Below, in pieces: positions 52,501-64,000 of a stretch of 64,000 nt of DNA (positions are counted from its first letter, which is position 1; every line of letters starts with the position of its first letter). The translations under genes were made by a program, and so were the position numbers. This DNA comes from Trichoplax adhaerens (lineage: Eukaryota; Placozoa; Uniplacotomia; Trichoplacea; Trichoplacidae), in contig NW_002060945.1 of assembly GCF_000150275.1 (NCBI RefSeq), positions 8,267,650 through 8,331,649 on the forward strand, in the 5' to 3' direction. Below the pieces are notes generated by a model, which ran no database searches, was not told where the DNA came from, and was given only the letters and a program-made list of their open reading frames with translations.

Positions 52501-55500
52501 ATAATGAATTATTATTAAGTACATACAAATCACGGAAATCTGTAATCTGGAGGTAAGAAGTGCTAATTGCAGAAATATGAAAAATACGGCGATTATTAAA
52601 CTATCTAACTGTCTCCATAACGAGAAAATGATATTTCTTAAGGATAAATCTCGTAAACTAACATTACTGATTGTTAGTGTAATGGGTAGTCCTCAAAGGT
52701 AATGTTGACTTTCTTAATCTAACATATTAGCATTTAGTATTTATCGTCCAAACTAAAAAAGTAAGACTGTGCAGGACATACCTATCCAATAGATTTTATT
52801 CTCATAAATCTGTAGTTCATTTGTTATACCATAATGTAGACCAATAGGAATAACGTTCGATTCGTTTCCAATAACTATTAGTGTAGCCAATATTGAATAA
52901 TTAAACATTGCTTAAAGCCTATTTACGCATATTAACTGAATTCGTATATCATTTAGTTAAAGCTTAACATATTAGTAAATCAGCCAATTTAGAAAGAATT
53001 TTTAGTAAAGATTAAGTTATCAAGGTACTGTATGAATAAATCGTAAAGATATTTGCATTTCAGTTTTTATTCCGAATAATTAAACAGGGTCTTTCTGACT
53101 ATACGTAGTAGTAACAGTGGAGTGAACGCAACTATTACATAAGGATTATTTTCAAATCAAGAAAAAGACTTGTATTACTAAATGTGATGCTAATACGTCT
53201 CATCAAAAGACAGTAACTTATTCAAGTATAGAATCGCAAATTTCTTCCATCAAACATAACATAGAAAGATTAATCAATCTCTCTCCTTAATGTACTCTGT
53301 GCTTACTCTGATTTTGATAGATATAGACATCACTTATACGAGATCCGGATTTAAATCTAACTGGCCCCTAAAAGCCGTAAAGTGACATTAGCAATAAATT
53401 AACAGAAATATATATACATATATATATATATATCGACATTAAATTGGTAACGGATAGTTCAATTTATTATATTAGAGACTTACACTAATACCAATAAAGT
53501 CAGTCTTACTCATCTCATCAAATAAAATACTTCTTATCATGGTATTACTATAATTAAAATCAGATAAGGAGCTTCCATTTTTTTTCAGTATATTTTCAGT
53601 TCTATTTAGTGCTAGTGCTAGCGCCCACATTGCGTCATAGCCATTAGTTTGGAAATACTTGAAAGGCGAGTTAAGAGGATTTACCACGAAATTATTATAA
53701 TGTTCAATATATTGCGATGAGTTCTAGTTAGAATACAAGTAACATACGATATATTTAATGTTAGTATGTTATTCGTTTATTTACCCTTCTTTCATATATA
53801 AATATCTATTAATTTATTTCAAACACAGGAACTATAAACAAAATGTCATTTATAATTCATAAATAAGGAGATAGAAACTTCACAATCTACTATCAACTCT
53901 ATCACGAAGAATAAAATTGTAATCAAAGATCTTAATAAAATTCATTATTGTGTATTTTCTATAATATATCTGCAGTAATTCATGATAGCCGAGCTAAAGC
54001 TAAAACAATCTCATTTTTACAGACAAGATAGATCATCTTACGAAAACAGAAATAACTTTACTAGTATAGAAAGTTTATATTAGTAAAATGATATACGATA
54101 GCTATGTATCAATATCTGATAGTCAGAGACAACGCTTACCATCCCTGAGACTGTCGTTTCATCAGAACCAAGCTCGACATTATTAAAGGTAAAATAGGAT
54201 GACATTGCTAATTCCAATTGCTCTGACGTGCAGTTAACATTAGCATCTGTACGAAATGCTCTCCACCAATTCTTGATATATCCAAAGGTTATAAACCAAA
54301 CGTAATGCGACCCATACATTTTTTGATGATAAACCTAACAAAGATTAATTACAAAATACGGAAATCGGCTTTATACACGTAAGATTAAATTTCTATAAAT
54401 GTAATTAATAGTCGTTGCAGTGACTAATTGGTGACAATGATGTAAAATAAGTCAACTTTACGTCTTCTTATTAAGTAGCCTTTAATTATTCATATTAAAA
54501 CTATTAAAAATTTACAACATTAAAATGGTTCAATTCGGTATTACTTCGCAAAACAATCTGATGGTAGGAATCAGATCGGCAAATAACAAAATAATCTTAG
54601 CACCTTTCTCCTATAGAAAAGATATCAATTAAAATTTGATTCTTATGAGTAAGCATTGAAAACTACGCTTAAAATTAGTCAATATAATTAAGTACAGAAG
54701 ACTGGGATAAACACATAGTCTTGCTTCGTACTTAGAATTTAAAAATTATAATTATTGAAGTAATTCTAAAATTCAATGTTTTGTTAGATAAAATGATACT
54801 ATAACGTGGACAATAACCATTATTCGATCTTTTTCCTAGAGTAACATCTCAATGATAACATAATTTACTACCTTAACTATAGAAACTTAAATGAATACTA
54901 TGAAGCTGATTATTTGTGCTAATTATAATAAATAACTTCAACTTATTACCTTAATGCTTTTGAGTTGTTCTACTGGAGAAGTAAAAAAAGCTTCTGTAGT
55001 GATCAAAGTGAAATTTAGTTTGTCTGCATCTCTGATGAAATTTTTAGCGGCCTACAGTTTCAAATTTTCAATGATTTTACAGCATTAGACGTCTTACAAA
55101 TGATTAGATCTGTTCTATTTCGATAGAATCAAAATGTAAAATCATCCGGCGGAATTCAGCTTGATAGTTTATATAACAAGTGTGTTATAGCTGGCGAGTA
55201 TTGTGCTATTGCTTGACTTCAATTTTATGACTTAGTTTACAATGCGATAAAATATCATATGTATCGAATTGTAATATAACCTAGTATTGTGATTGTAGAC
55301 TGTTAGCCATGTTTAGTATAATGTACGATAGCGTAACTTCTATATTTATCCTAAGATATATTTGATAGCCATAACTATAGACTGTAGTGGTATACTCTAT
55401 GCTAGAGTACAGATGGATATATACAGTAAGGTGTTAAGTTACTAATAAGGTTATAGGTAAAAATAGAACTGTAAATCATATATTAGGATATGGTTAATTC

Positions 55501-58500
55501 ATTGTACTTTGGCTGATGTGAATAATGTTGTGAGGTTGATAGATTAAGAATCTTCAAAACTTTAGAAAATTTAGATTTATTGAACAAAACATCGTTTAAG
55601 AAGGCTCAACGTAATCGATTAGCAGAGGACCTCTAACGAGAAAGAACTCTCTTACTATACAAAACTACTCGCTTATATACTTTTCCGCGTTTACAGTCTT
55701 AGCACCTTTACTTACTACACACTTCAGTATTAGCATCTCAAATACAGGATAGTTTACACCTTTCACGTGAAGCTCTAGTGTGAGCAATGTAGCGCTCCTA
55801 TTCAAAAGGATTACAGTTACTAAGCTAGCTATATTTAATACTTAAGCCTCTAACGAGAATATCTATCACATGTTGAACACAACACCTACGGCAGACATTA
55901 CTAAATGTATCATCAACTTAGAATACAATATTACACTGTCTTACAAATGTCTACGTAAATACTGTAGTCGTATCCATATCGGATTAATGATGGTCCGCAG
56001 CAGAATAGCGTTACTAAGAATAATTTAACTATGTGTAAAAAAAGGTAAAAGGTTGCCGTGCGGATTGTAGCTGCGAATGCTACGAAAAGTATAAAAGCAT
56101 GCAACTTTAGATTATTCTGTTAGTTCTTTCTAGAAGTCTTTAGTGGTAGTATTCGGCTAAAGTTGAGCTGTGTGTAGTTGATCTTTGTATAAGATTCAAT
56201 AAAGCCCTTATTTTTCTAAAATTTGGAATTTCGTGATCGGTATATATCATACGAGTGTAGGAGTAGACTTATCATATCAAGAGATAAAATAGTAATAAAA
56301 CTTTTATTCAGCGAAGTTAAAGAAAAGCTGAAAAATACAAAGTCAATATTTATTGGCCAATATTAGCACATACTTTAACTTGGCAATTGATTAACTGAAT
56401 GTTTAAGGGTTGCTATCAGTTATTTTCACCATTCTATGTCTTATTTAGAATTTTATCTAGCAGGTACTCTAGACTTATAAATAGATGCAAGTATCTATTT
56501 AAGATAAGGGACCTAGTTACGCTACGCCACAAAGTAATACAAATAATATAAATTGTAATCTCTAAGCAGGCTAGAATTCATGCATATGTTATTTTTACGA
56601 TTATTTTGTCTTATTTAGAATTTTAGCAAACAGCTACTCTAGACTACTGTATAGATGCGAGTATCTATTTAGGGTAGGTAACCTAGGTATACTACTCTAT
56701 AAAGTAATACAAATAATGTAAACTTTAACTTTTGAATTTAGAATTGATTGAATTGTTCTAGAATTGTATCTAGAATTGTATCTAGAATCGCAACACTGTG
56801 TAGATAATCAATAATAAACTCTACATTATTATAAACTTGGAATCTTTCAGTCATATACATTTAGTTTATTACTTACTATTTCTTGTAGCTCTGAGATATG
56901 GTGGATCGTAGCAATCCGAGTCCAATTAAATCGTCGCAACATGGCTATTCGAATAGGATTAAGAGTTACGTCGGTTGTTTCAGTCGTAAAGAAATAAGGA
57001 TAGATATCTCTGTTAATTAGAGCAGCAGAGCTCACTCCACTGGTTACCTAACATGAATTAATAGGTTTTACAGTAAATGACTTGCGTTTATTTCGTTAAT
57101 TTTCTCTAAAATTGATTATTATCTGTTTTCTTTCATGACATATGCATATTAGGGTAGAATATCTCTATCTTTAATATCTTATTTAGACTAGATAAGAATT
57201 ACAAGACTCTTATGTATTTTTTATTTCGTACATTTAATGTTTGTAGATGGAGAGAAGAATAAACAGCAATAATGTAATAAGATAATTTGGAGCAATTCTA
57301 GACAGTCTTAATAACGATTATCATGATTCTACACTTAATACAGTCTAAGTATATTATTATCTTTACCGTGACTAGATTCCAATATTTAGTCAATGAAGCT
57401 ACCGGTCTAGAGCCAACCGTAGTCAGTGGTCCAAAAGTAGCAATTTTAATGGGCGGATTATTGATAGCATCTATGAAACTTTTAGTTGCAACCCAAGGTT
57501 TATACTAGAAGCAAGAAATAATACAAATTAGTTTATAGAATATAGGCGTTATACCATTAGAGATTTTGTATAGAGTAATATAACATTAGTCCGATAGGAA
57601 TTATAACTTATCAAGTAACGACATATTTGATACGGGTCATTATTTCTATCGTAATCTCACATCATTTCGATTTTTATAGTCATCTAATGTTTACGCGTAT
57701 ACAATGTTTAGTATAATGTACGATAGCGTAACTTCTATATTTATCCTAAGATATATTTGATAGCCATAATTATAGACTGTAGTGGTATAGACTCTATGCT
57801 AGAGTACAGATGACTATATACAGTAAGTTGTTGAGTTACTAATAAGGTTATAGGTAAAAATAGAACTGTAAATCATATATTAGGATATGGTTAATTCATT
57901 GTACTTTGGCTAGTGTGAATAATGTCTATGTAAATACTGTAGTCGTATCCATATCGGATTAATGATGGTCCGCAGTAGAATAGTGTTACTAAGAATAATT
58001 TAGCTGTGTATAAAATAAGGTAAAAGGTTGCCGTGCAGATTATAGCTGCGAACGCTACGAAAGGTATAAAAGCATGCAACTTTAGACTATTCTGTTAGTT
58101 CGTTCTAGAAGTCTTTAGTAGTAGTATTCGGCTACAGTAGAGCTATGTGTAGTTAATCGTTGTATAAGATTCAATAAAGCCCTTATTTTTCTAAAATTTG
58201 AAATTTCGTGATCGGTATATATCACACGTGTGAATTTACAATTCGTCATTAATCCCAGCTTCCTTTCATTATTTTACTCTATCTATTTTCGGGATAATTT
58301 CTAACCAAAGAGGCAAATTGCAGCTTATAGAATAAGCGTTTACATTATTTTTATAACCAATCCTCAAAATACAGGATAAACTAGATGTAATAGCCTCACT
58401 ACTACTACGTTAGGTTCGTAGTTTAATGATCTTAGGGTCTTAGACCGACAGAGTGAATACCGTACGTAACTGTTTCATCATCAGATACGGCCCACTAACA

Positions 58501-58963
58501 AACATAATTTATTCTAAGCAAACTATTACACTAGGATATTTTAATTTTTAGTCTAATGTGTGAATAGATATCTAATGTGTGAATAGTTATCTTTTGATAA
58601 ATCTACCTAGAATTACCATAAGATATGGATAGTAATTCTTATAATCTAGAGTATATCGTATGAATTTCATGGAAATCATCAGAATTTTCGACAACATTAT
58701 TTTTACTCTACCTCCGTATTCCAGAACTCCATTGTTAGATTGTAGTCAGGTAAAATATCTGGTCTTGCGTTAATATCCTTAATAGCTAACTGCCCGGCTG
58801 GTAAGGTGATTTTTCCAATGAAAGATACTGTACCCCCTGAAAGCGGCTGAAAACCGGCAATGGTTAAGGTTTTCCATTTCTTTCCCTCAATTATTGGTGA
58901 AGCGATCCAAATTAAGAATAACGATATTGCTAATGGAGATAATTTCTTTCCTTTAATGATCAT
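49547..58963 (-). CDS. Gene F: GABA-B-like class C G-protein-coupled receptor, complete
   Basis: Fifteen exons: 58712-58963, 57367-57504, 56877-57047, 54950-55051, 54545-54610, 54140-54334, 53484-53723, 53307-53367, 52782-52874, 52335-52485, 51775-52015, 51406-51528, 50378-50713, 50123-50284 and 49547-49639. These give 807 residues plus TAG, all GT-AG and in phase. A signal peptide (about residues 1-27) precedes the Venus-flytrap domain (TLTIAGFQPLSG, KYWNLVT, GVSSAALIN, NWTRIATIHH, YVWFITFG, NGYDAMWALALAL). GGAVPADTV leads straight into TM1 with no cysteine-rich domain. TM2-TM3 has IKMSSPNINNL and KTWRVYRIF. The TM4-TM7 exon has IWLGIIYGMKLLLLVFGTFLAWETR, ALNDSRYIGMSIYN and IIFGITVTMCLVFVPK, a near-textbook GABA-B signature. 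The tail of about 84 residues is shorter than in vertebrate GABA-B subunits. It should couple to G proteins at the plasma membrane; the ligand and any dimer partner are unknown. Confidence 0.92.
53405..53433. repeat. TA-rich microsatellite in an intron of gene F
   Basis: A run of alternating TA with one C interruption, about 29 bp, lies between exons 7 and 8. Unit 1 has a deletion covering this place. Confidence 0.8.
55141..55223. other. Insertion of about 83 bp in unit 2 relative to unit 1
   Basis: Unit 1 reads AAAATGTAAAATTTTATGAC, whereas unit 2 has about 83 bp (CATCCGGCGGAATTCAGC...) inside the same sequence. It is too short to classify. Confidence 0.5.
55270..56251 (+). mobile_element. 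LTR-type element, family 3, fullest copy (about 982 bp)
   Basis: It starts TGTAATATAACC and ends TATATATCATA (the other copy ends TATATATCACA). CGAAT precedes it (55265-55269) and CGAGT follows (56252-56256). The empty site ATCGAATGTAGGAG is present in unit 1 near 42640. It contains TATAAAAG at 56090-56097 and AATAAA at 56198-56203, typical of an LTR. I see no protease, reverse transcriptase or integrase sequence. It lies in intron 3 of gene F. Confidence 0.75.
57703..58227 (+). mobile_element. LTR-type element, family 3, truncated copy
   Basis: It matches the 55305-56251 element but lacks about 35 bp at the 5' end and about 450 bp internally (joined at AATAATGTCTATGTAAATAC). It replaces about 150 bp that unit 1 keeps at the same place (46127-46275). 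It lies in intron 1 of gene F. Confidence 0.75.
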
Positions 58964-59934
58964 AACTTTAACACTTTAATTGCAAACTATCGTAGTTTTC
59001 AACAACAAAAAGAAAATACGACGAACATAGCAAAATATATCTTCAATGGAATGATTTGTATGAATTTTTTAGGATAAAGTTGGATATTTGCCATCTAAAT
59101 AAAAAATTCATTGAGATCTATATTTTCCTATTTTCAATCAATACTTTATGCACTTATTATTGCTATCAATAAACGTAATTTTAAATAATAGAACAAATTT
59201 TTACATATAAATTAAATATTAAGAACTACTAAAAAATTACTTTAATTGAATATTATTGATGCAAATTACATACTGAAGCTATCGTTTCATGTTTTACTGA
59301 TCAATCCTTGTCGGAATAGGAATAATAAACTATTCTGTTCATTTTCAGCTGTTACAAGCTATGCAATGTGATAGTTTTTAAGCACGTGAACTTAATTTAG
59401 TGGAAACAGTTTCCTTTCGTAACAAGTTTTTATGCAGCCAAGCTAGATAGTGACATCTATACAAAATTGAGCGCTAAACAATAATTCTCTATTTATCTTT
59501 CAGTCTACGGCTATCTTGATCCATATTGAATCCGAAATGCATAATACATTATTATAATTTTTTCCTAGTTAAAGATATCATTTTAAGTATATTGACTTTT
59601 CCTAGTCTTATACTGGTTTCTTTGAGGAAAAGCTACTTCTTCAAATAATACTTTAGTGTGCCGATTGCCTCTGGCTAAAGTAAGCTTTATACGGAAAATC
59701 CAGCTGGAGAATGACTACTTATTGTCATGATTAAGACAACCACAAGGTAATATATTGAAATTGAGACCTACTTTCAGCCATGAAATTAGTTATTCTTATT
59801 TGGATTAAGTTTATTAATCAATCGATCGACTTTAAATTAATGCAGCAACTTAACAAATAGCTTTTTCTTCATTTAGTTAAAGTGAAATTGTAAGTTTATC
59901 AAGTAGTATAGCATTCCATCTCATTGTGAAGAGA

Positions 59935-62900
59935 TAGCTTAAATCATAAATTGAAACTAACTTTAAACTTGATGTAACTAGCCATTTTTGCATTGCCATC
60001 AAAAACTATATCTGCTAATGATTTATTATGATGGTTAGCTGCATAATTAATTACTAATTTTTCGATCGATAAAGATGGCATTATTGCTACCAAAAAACAT
60101 ATCTGCCTATGGTATATTATATTATTTAGCTGCAAAAAACAATTTATGTAGCGTTACTTGAACATTTCTCATTTGATGGAGGCGCATATTAATAGATATT
60201 GTGAATTCTTAATCTTTCGATTGATAAAACAGACATTGTTGTATTGTATGAGACTACTTTGAAAAATTAAATTAATAATTGAGATAATATCGCAACTATT
60301 TTATATCTACGTTATATTAATACATACTATCACAGAACACCCATTCCTGTAAATTATTGATGTCTTTAATAGTTTAATGCTTGACTCCGCATCACTAAAC
60401 GTATTAGCAATAGCAGATATTTTGAATGCGGTATTGTTGTCTAGCAGCAATAGTAGAGTATCGAAAAAATATATTTGCAAAGACAAGAAACGAGATAGCT
60501 TCCACTTTATTAGCAATTCATTTGAAATAAAACATTATTTTATTTCAATTGCGTTATTCTTGATGGATTATAGATTTAAAATCTACATTGTTCCATAATT
60601 TAGATAATATTAAAAAATTTTTTGTGCTGGTACATAAGCGAGTTATACAATGATCTGTGTAAATGAAAATAGCGACTATCCCTTCGTCTGCATCTAATTG
60701 GTTCTAATTTTAAAACGTTATCGTTGCTTAGCATTCTGCTACCTATCAACCATTTCATAGTTTTATTTTTTAAAATCAGGTTTTTAAGATTATGCTTTAT
60801 TTCACTTACTCTGTATCTATCATCATTATGAAATTATTCTTTACTACAATCTCGTCCGTTCATAATTGCTAAGGGCTCTTTGCTTATAATCCTTAATTCA
60901 CCGATTAGTACCGTATTATACTACAAATATTGATTGCCCAAGCCTATCAAATTTTGATATATTTAGAGAATAATTTAAATTTTTAATATGCGAAAGTTTT
61001 CATATACGTATCAAATCTATAGTTTAATATCGTACAAGTGCCTATAAAAATTTTAGATAAAAAAATAGACCCACGTTAAGAAATATTAAATAAAACTGAA
61101 AGTACACAAAAATGGTGCTTGCAGAAGTAAATTGCGCGATTCGTATATTTAACAACTATTAGAACGATCTTAATGCTATCGATTATCAAAGCCTTAATTT
61201 ACAATATTAGTTAACGAATAGAATATTATTTTTTTCGCCATATTTAAAAATTCAAATTATTCTCTTTATTAGAAGCTTTAATTATGTCAATAGGCTAGTT
61301 AAGGAACATATCCTAAGGGGACGATCGTAATTTTACAACTTTATTTAGTAAATACAATTGAAAAGGCTAATTAATTCAACCATGTTTAGCTTTAATATTA
61401 AATTATGATTATTATGAGTTTGCCAACGTACGGCATATCCAGCTTTCTATAAATGTTTAAATAAATAAATAATTATAATACTCTATTACTGAACACATTA
61501 TTTGGCATTTTAAATGGATGCTCCTTTCTAATTTATTAAGTTTATGCAGTATGTTACTAGCTAACTTTCCTACTTACTTGCATCGATGTAGAATTCCGGA
61601 CAATAAATTGTATGTCTCATGCTAGTAAGGTAATTTTGAATTGCAGCTACTCCTGCCGTTTATCGAACTCTGTAAATAATCTCCAAAAAAACTACTAAAT
61701 GTACCTTAAGTACTGTAAGGCTTGTGCTGTTCTTCCATCAACAATTAGTTATGAACCTACTAGCTATCGCTTTCCAACTCTGTATAACGAGCCGTAATGG
61801 TAATACTTTAATTATTTCTTGCTGGACAAATATCGTAATGTACGGTATCGTGTCAATTCATGTGACATGAAATTCCATCCTTAACTCAATCTTTAATTCC
61901 TCTCGTATACGATGGTTGACTTCTATATTATATGTTTCGTGAAATATAAATATGACTTATAACTTATAATGCTATGCGTAATATTATATAATAGTATTGT
62001 TATAGTGATCCAATGATTTTAATTTCTTACAACGATGCTGGCATAGAATTTGAAATCGTGTTACGAAAGGCATCTGGAAATCTAATTTTTTCTCAGTGGA
62101 TAATGTCATGATGACAAGCTATATTATAATAATGTTATATTTACAAAGTTGCGCTCGAGCAAAGTAAAATAGTTTATATAGCATATTACTGCTTATCTAA
62201 GTATGGTATTTGGCCGTAGAACTGTGAATATTATCCATATGAGTAGATAGACACGGCTTTTCTAATGCATGGATAATAATAACTTCATAGTTATAAAATT
62301 ATGCTAGCATACATTGAAATAGTTTTGTCACGTACACATAATTTTAATTATTTTAGTTTTTCTTTCTCACTCTCCGTCTATCTAACTGTATTTTCATATA
62401 AGTAACATTACAGTAAATCTAGTCGTTTCGTCATGACTTGACATTTATGGAAATTACTTGTATACTAATGTAGTAAAATAATTACTGTAGGTAAGCAATA
62501 ATTCTTTATAACATGCTGAGGCTAAATGAATGATTTCGATCAGCGATATCATAACGATTCCATAATGTCCATAGTTGAAGCTGACGCAGAGTAGAAGGCT
62601 TATGAGGTCTACACAATTGTTATTTAACGTATATTGCATGCACATTGCACACACTCTTCTCTTCCTGTGTACAACATCATCTACTTATACAGACTACAAC
62701 GACTACTATAGTTCAATTTGTTATGGTATAAACTAAATAGCTTCAAAAGCATAATTAATCACAATCTAGTACTTTACTCAATATGGAACTTTGACAGGCT
62801 ATACGAGTTTACGTCTGTGAAAATACGCTAGCATGAATTGAAATAATTTTATGAAATGCGAATTATTGTGATTAGTATGGCATGTTCCCTCTTTTTATCA

Positions 62901-63571
62901 CGTTTGCATGCTATATACCATGCGCTGATATATTCATAGTGGTGCAATATAGAAGATTTAACATGATACTAAATTACCTGTGTGTACTTCAAGGCAGCTT
63001 CACAGGCTTATTAGACCCAATTTTTATAAATTTAGGTAAGAATGCATAGATTAGTATGCCCTTTATCCTTATTTACTAGGTCCATACCCTTTTGCTTTTT
63101 AAAAATTGACGCTGGAATCATTGGAATAGTTTTGCGAGATCATAAGTGATTGCAAATTAGATTGTACAGTATGTTATCTCTCCCTCTACATATGGCTGCA
63201 TACACAGTACTATTGTGCGGCCATTTCATAATGACCTTACGTTAGTAAAATTAAGTCGGGCCATTGCTGGGATTACTAACAGTAGTTTTTATTTTACTAC
63301 TGTTCCGAAGCCAAGCTCCGAAATAATAATTGTTGTGTTACTTAAAATATCGAATATAAATTGTTGTTTATTCCAGTAGTTTAATAAACGTTGATGGGTA
63401 CTTGTTTATTGTCAAGGTTAATATCTAAGTAATTGAATACTAACACCTAAGTGTAAGGTACAATTCATGCTGGGCCTTGCGGCTCTAATCGGCACAAAAA
63501 TTTATTATTGTTAATTAGCGTTGACTTATACTGATTTATGTTTATTTCTTCTATCTAAACTCCTAAACTAT
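59935..63571. other. Gene-free stretch right of the duplicated block
   Basis: AT-rich sequence with only short ORFs (for example minus 60307-60516, plus 60377-60598), none with a recognisable domain or a splice partner. No repeat array was seen. Confidence 0.4.
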
Positions 63572-63575
63572 ACAG

Positions 63576-63907
63576 TGTAAGTCGTTATGTCAAAGATATT
63601 AACAAATGCACTATCGGTGGAGGCCGTCACTATATAAAGCCGAGCACTAAATTAGCTACTCTGTTCCATTTAATCATTATTAGATCCACTTGATTATTAT
63701 TGCTAAGAGTTTTCTAACGTACTTCTTTGTAGATTTTTTCGACGAGGATTTATCTCAATAAAGTAAAGTCCTTAAACCTATTACCCATTGGCAACTTAAC
63801 AGTGTAGTCGAGAGTTAGTTCAACTACGATAAGTCTCCTAAGTCAGTTGGGGACACGAGTATTCGTGACAATGTTTACGACCTGTTCAAAAAGGCTAAAT
63901 TGTAACA
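63576..63907 (+). mobile_element. LTR-like repeat, copy 2
   Basis: Diverged relative of 16881-17218 in the same orientation. It starts TGTAAGTCGTTATGTCAAAG and ends near TGTAACA, with a TATATAAAG box at 63631-63639 and AATAAA at 63757-63762. Both copies share the central block GAGAGTTAGTTCAACTACGA. A TACAG on each side (63571-63575 and 63910-63914) could be a target-site duplication if the element ends two bases later. Confidence 0.6.
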
Positions 63908-64000
63908 AGTACAGCCTGGGATTTAAAGAATAATCTTTACGGAAAAAAATATTCTTTTAATGAAGCCACAATTTACGTACTGTATGCTATATTCACTTAG

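Larger units (their letters stand above)
48018..59934. repeat. Segmental duplication, unit 2 (about 11.9 kb)
   Basis: Head-to-tail partner of 37837-48009, containing the intact receptor gene F. It is longer because it keeps the 49.2-52.1 kb segment with the TM2-tail exons and carries a 486-bp solo LTR and two LTR-type elements of family 3. Confidence 0.85.

Noticed and set aside
43656-57508. Identical 61-codon plus-strand ORFs at 43656, 45746 and 57323
   Set aside because: They are antisense shadows of receptor exon 2; their conservation follows from the recent duplication of that block.
1-64000. CRISPR arrays, bacterial operons, rRNA or tRNA genes
   Set aside because: No spaced direct repeats, no operon-like spacing and no recognisable tRNA or rRNA sequence; the window is intron-rich eukaryotic DNA.

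Overview
The window looks like nuclear DNA of an early-branching animal. It is AT-rich, its genes are cut into many small exons by short GT-AG introns, and it carries solo LTRs, satellite-like arrays and tandem gene copies. The product set is a metazoan GABA-B-type class C receptor cluster next to mitofusin/dynamin-like GTPases. A placozoan (Trichoplax/Hoilungia-like) is my best guess, but this is inference and no search was run.

Region 1 (1-20.4 kb) holds three paralogous dynamin-superfamily GTPase genes. Genes A (1-3511, minus, cut by the window edge) and B (6622-10246, minus, complete at 777 codons) are tandem copies with matching exon boundaries. Both carry a mitofusin-like G domain and a glycine-zipper hydrophobic segment near the C terminus. 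Gene C (about 15109-20413, plus) has the same N-terminal exon plan (exons of 211 and 141 bp, identical phases). Three further exons follow, encoding a protein-kinase fold that has lost the beta3 Lys, the HRD Asp and the DFG motif. C is therefore a GTPase-pseudokinase fusion. A small two-exon gene of unknown function lies between A and B (4147-4650, plus). A tandem array with a period of about 164 bp and decayed copies of C's first exon lie upstream of C.

Region 2 (20.4-23.1 kb) has no gene that I can support. It does hold a 70-bp-arm inverted repeat and a near-perfect palindrome.

Region 3 (23.1-59.9 kb) is a minus-strand cluster of three GABA-B-like receptor loci: D (23109-33891), E (about 39673-46981) and F (49547-58963). 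F is intact in 15 exons and about 807 residues. D has the same 15-exon plan, but most of its TM4-TM7 exon falls in a 50-N gap. E and F lie in a head-to-tail duplication (37.84-48.01 kb and 48.02-59.93 kb). E is a pseudogene: its exons 2-3 are duplicated, it has a nonsense codon in exon 6, a solo LTR with target-site duplication sits inside exon 7, the exon 7/8 junction is deleted, and all exons after TM1 are missing. A roughly 1-kb LTR-type element alternates with the exon 2-3 block in both units, which suggests unequal recombination. Two 486-bp solo LTRs (29.2 and 48.3 kb, opposite orientation) each keep an exact 5-bp target-site duplication.

Region 4 (59.9-64 kb) has no supported gene, only a second copy of an LTR-like repeat also found in an intron of C.

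Functionally the window combines two themes. One is membrane-remodelling-type GTPases, one of them joined to a pseudokinase. The other is an expanding and decaying family of amino-acid/GABA-type G-protein-coupled receptors. Nothing in the sequence shows that the two groups work together.
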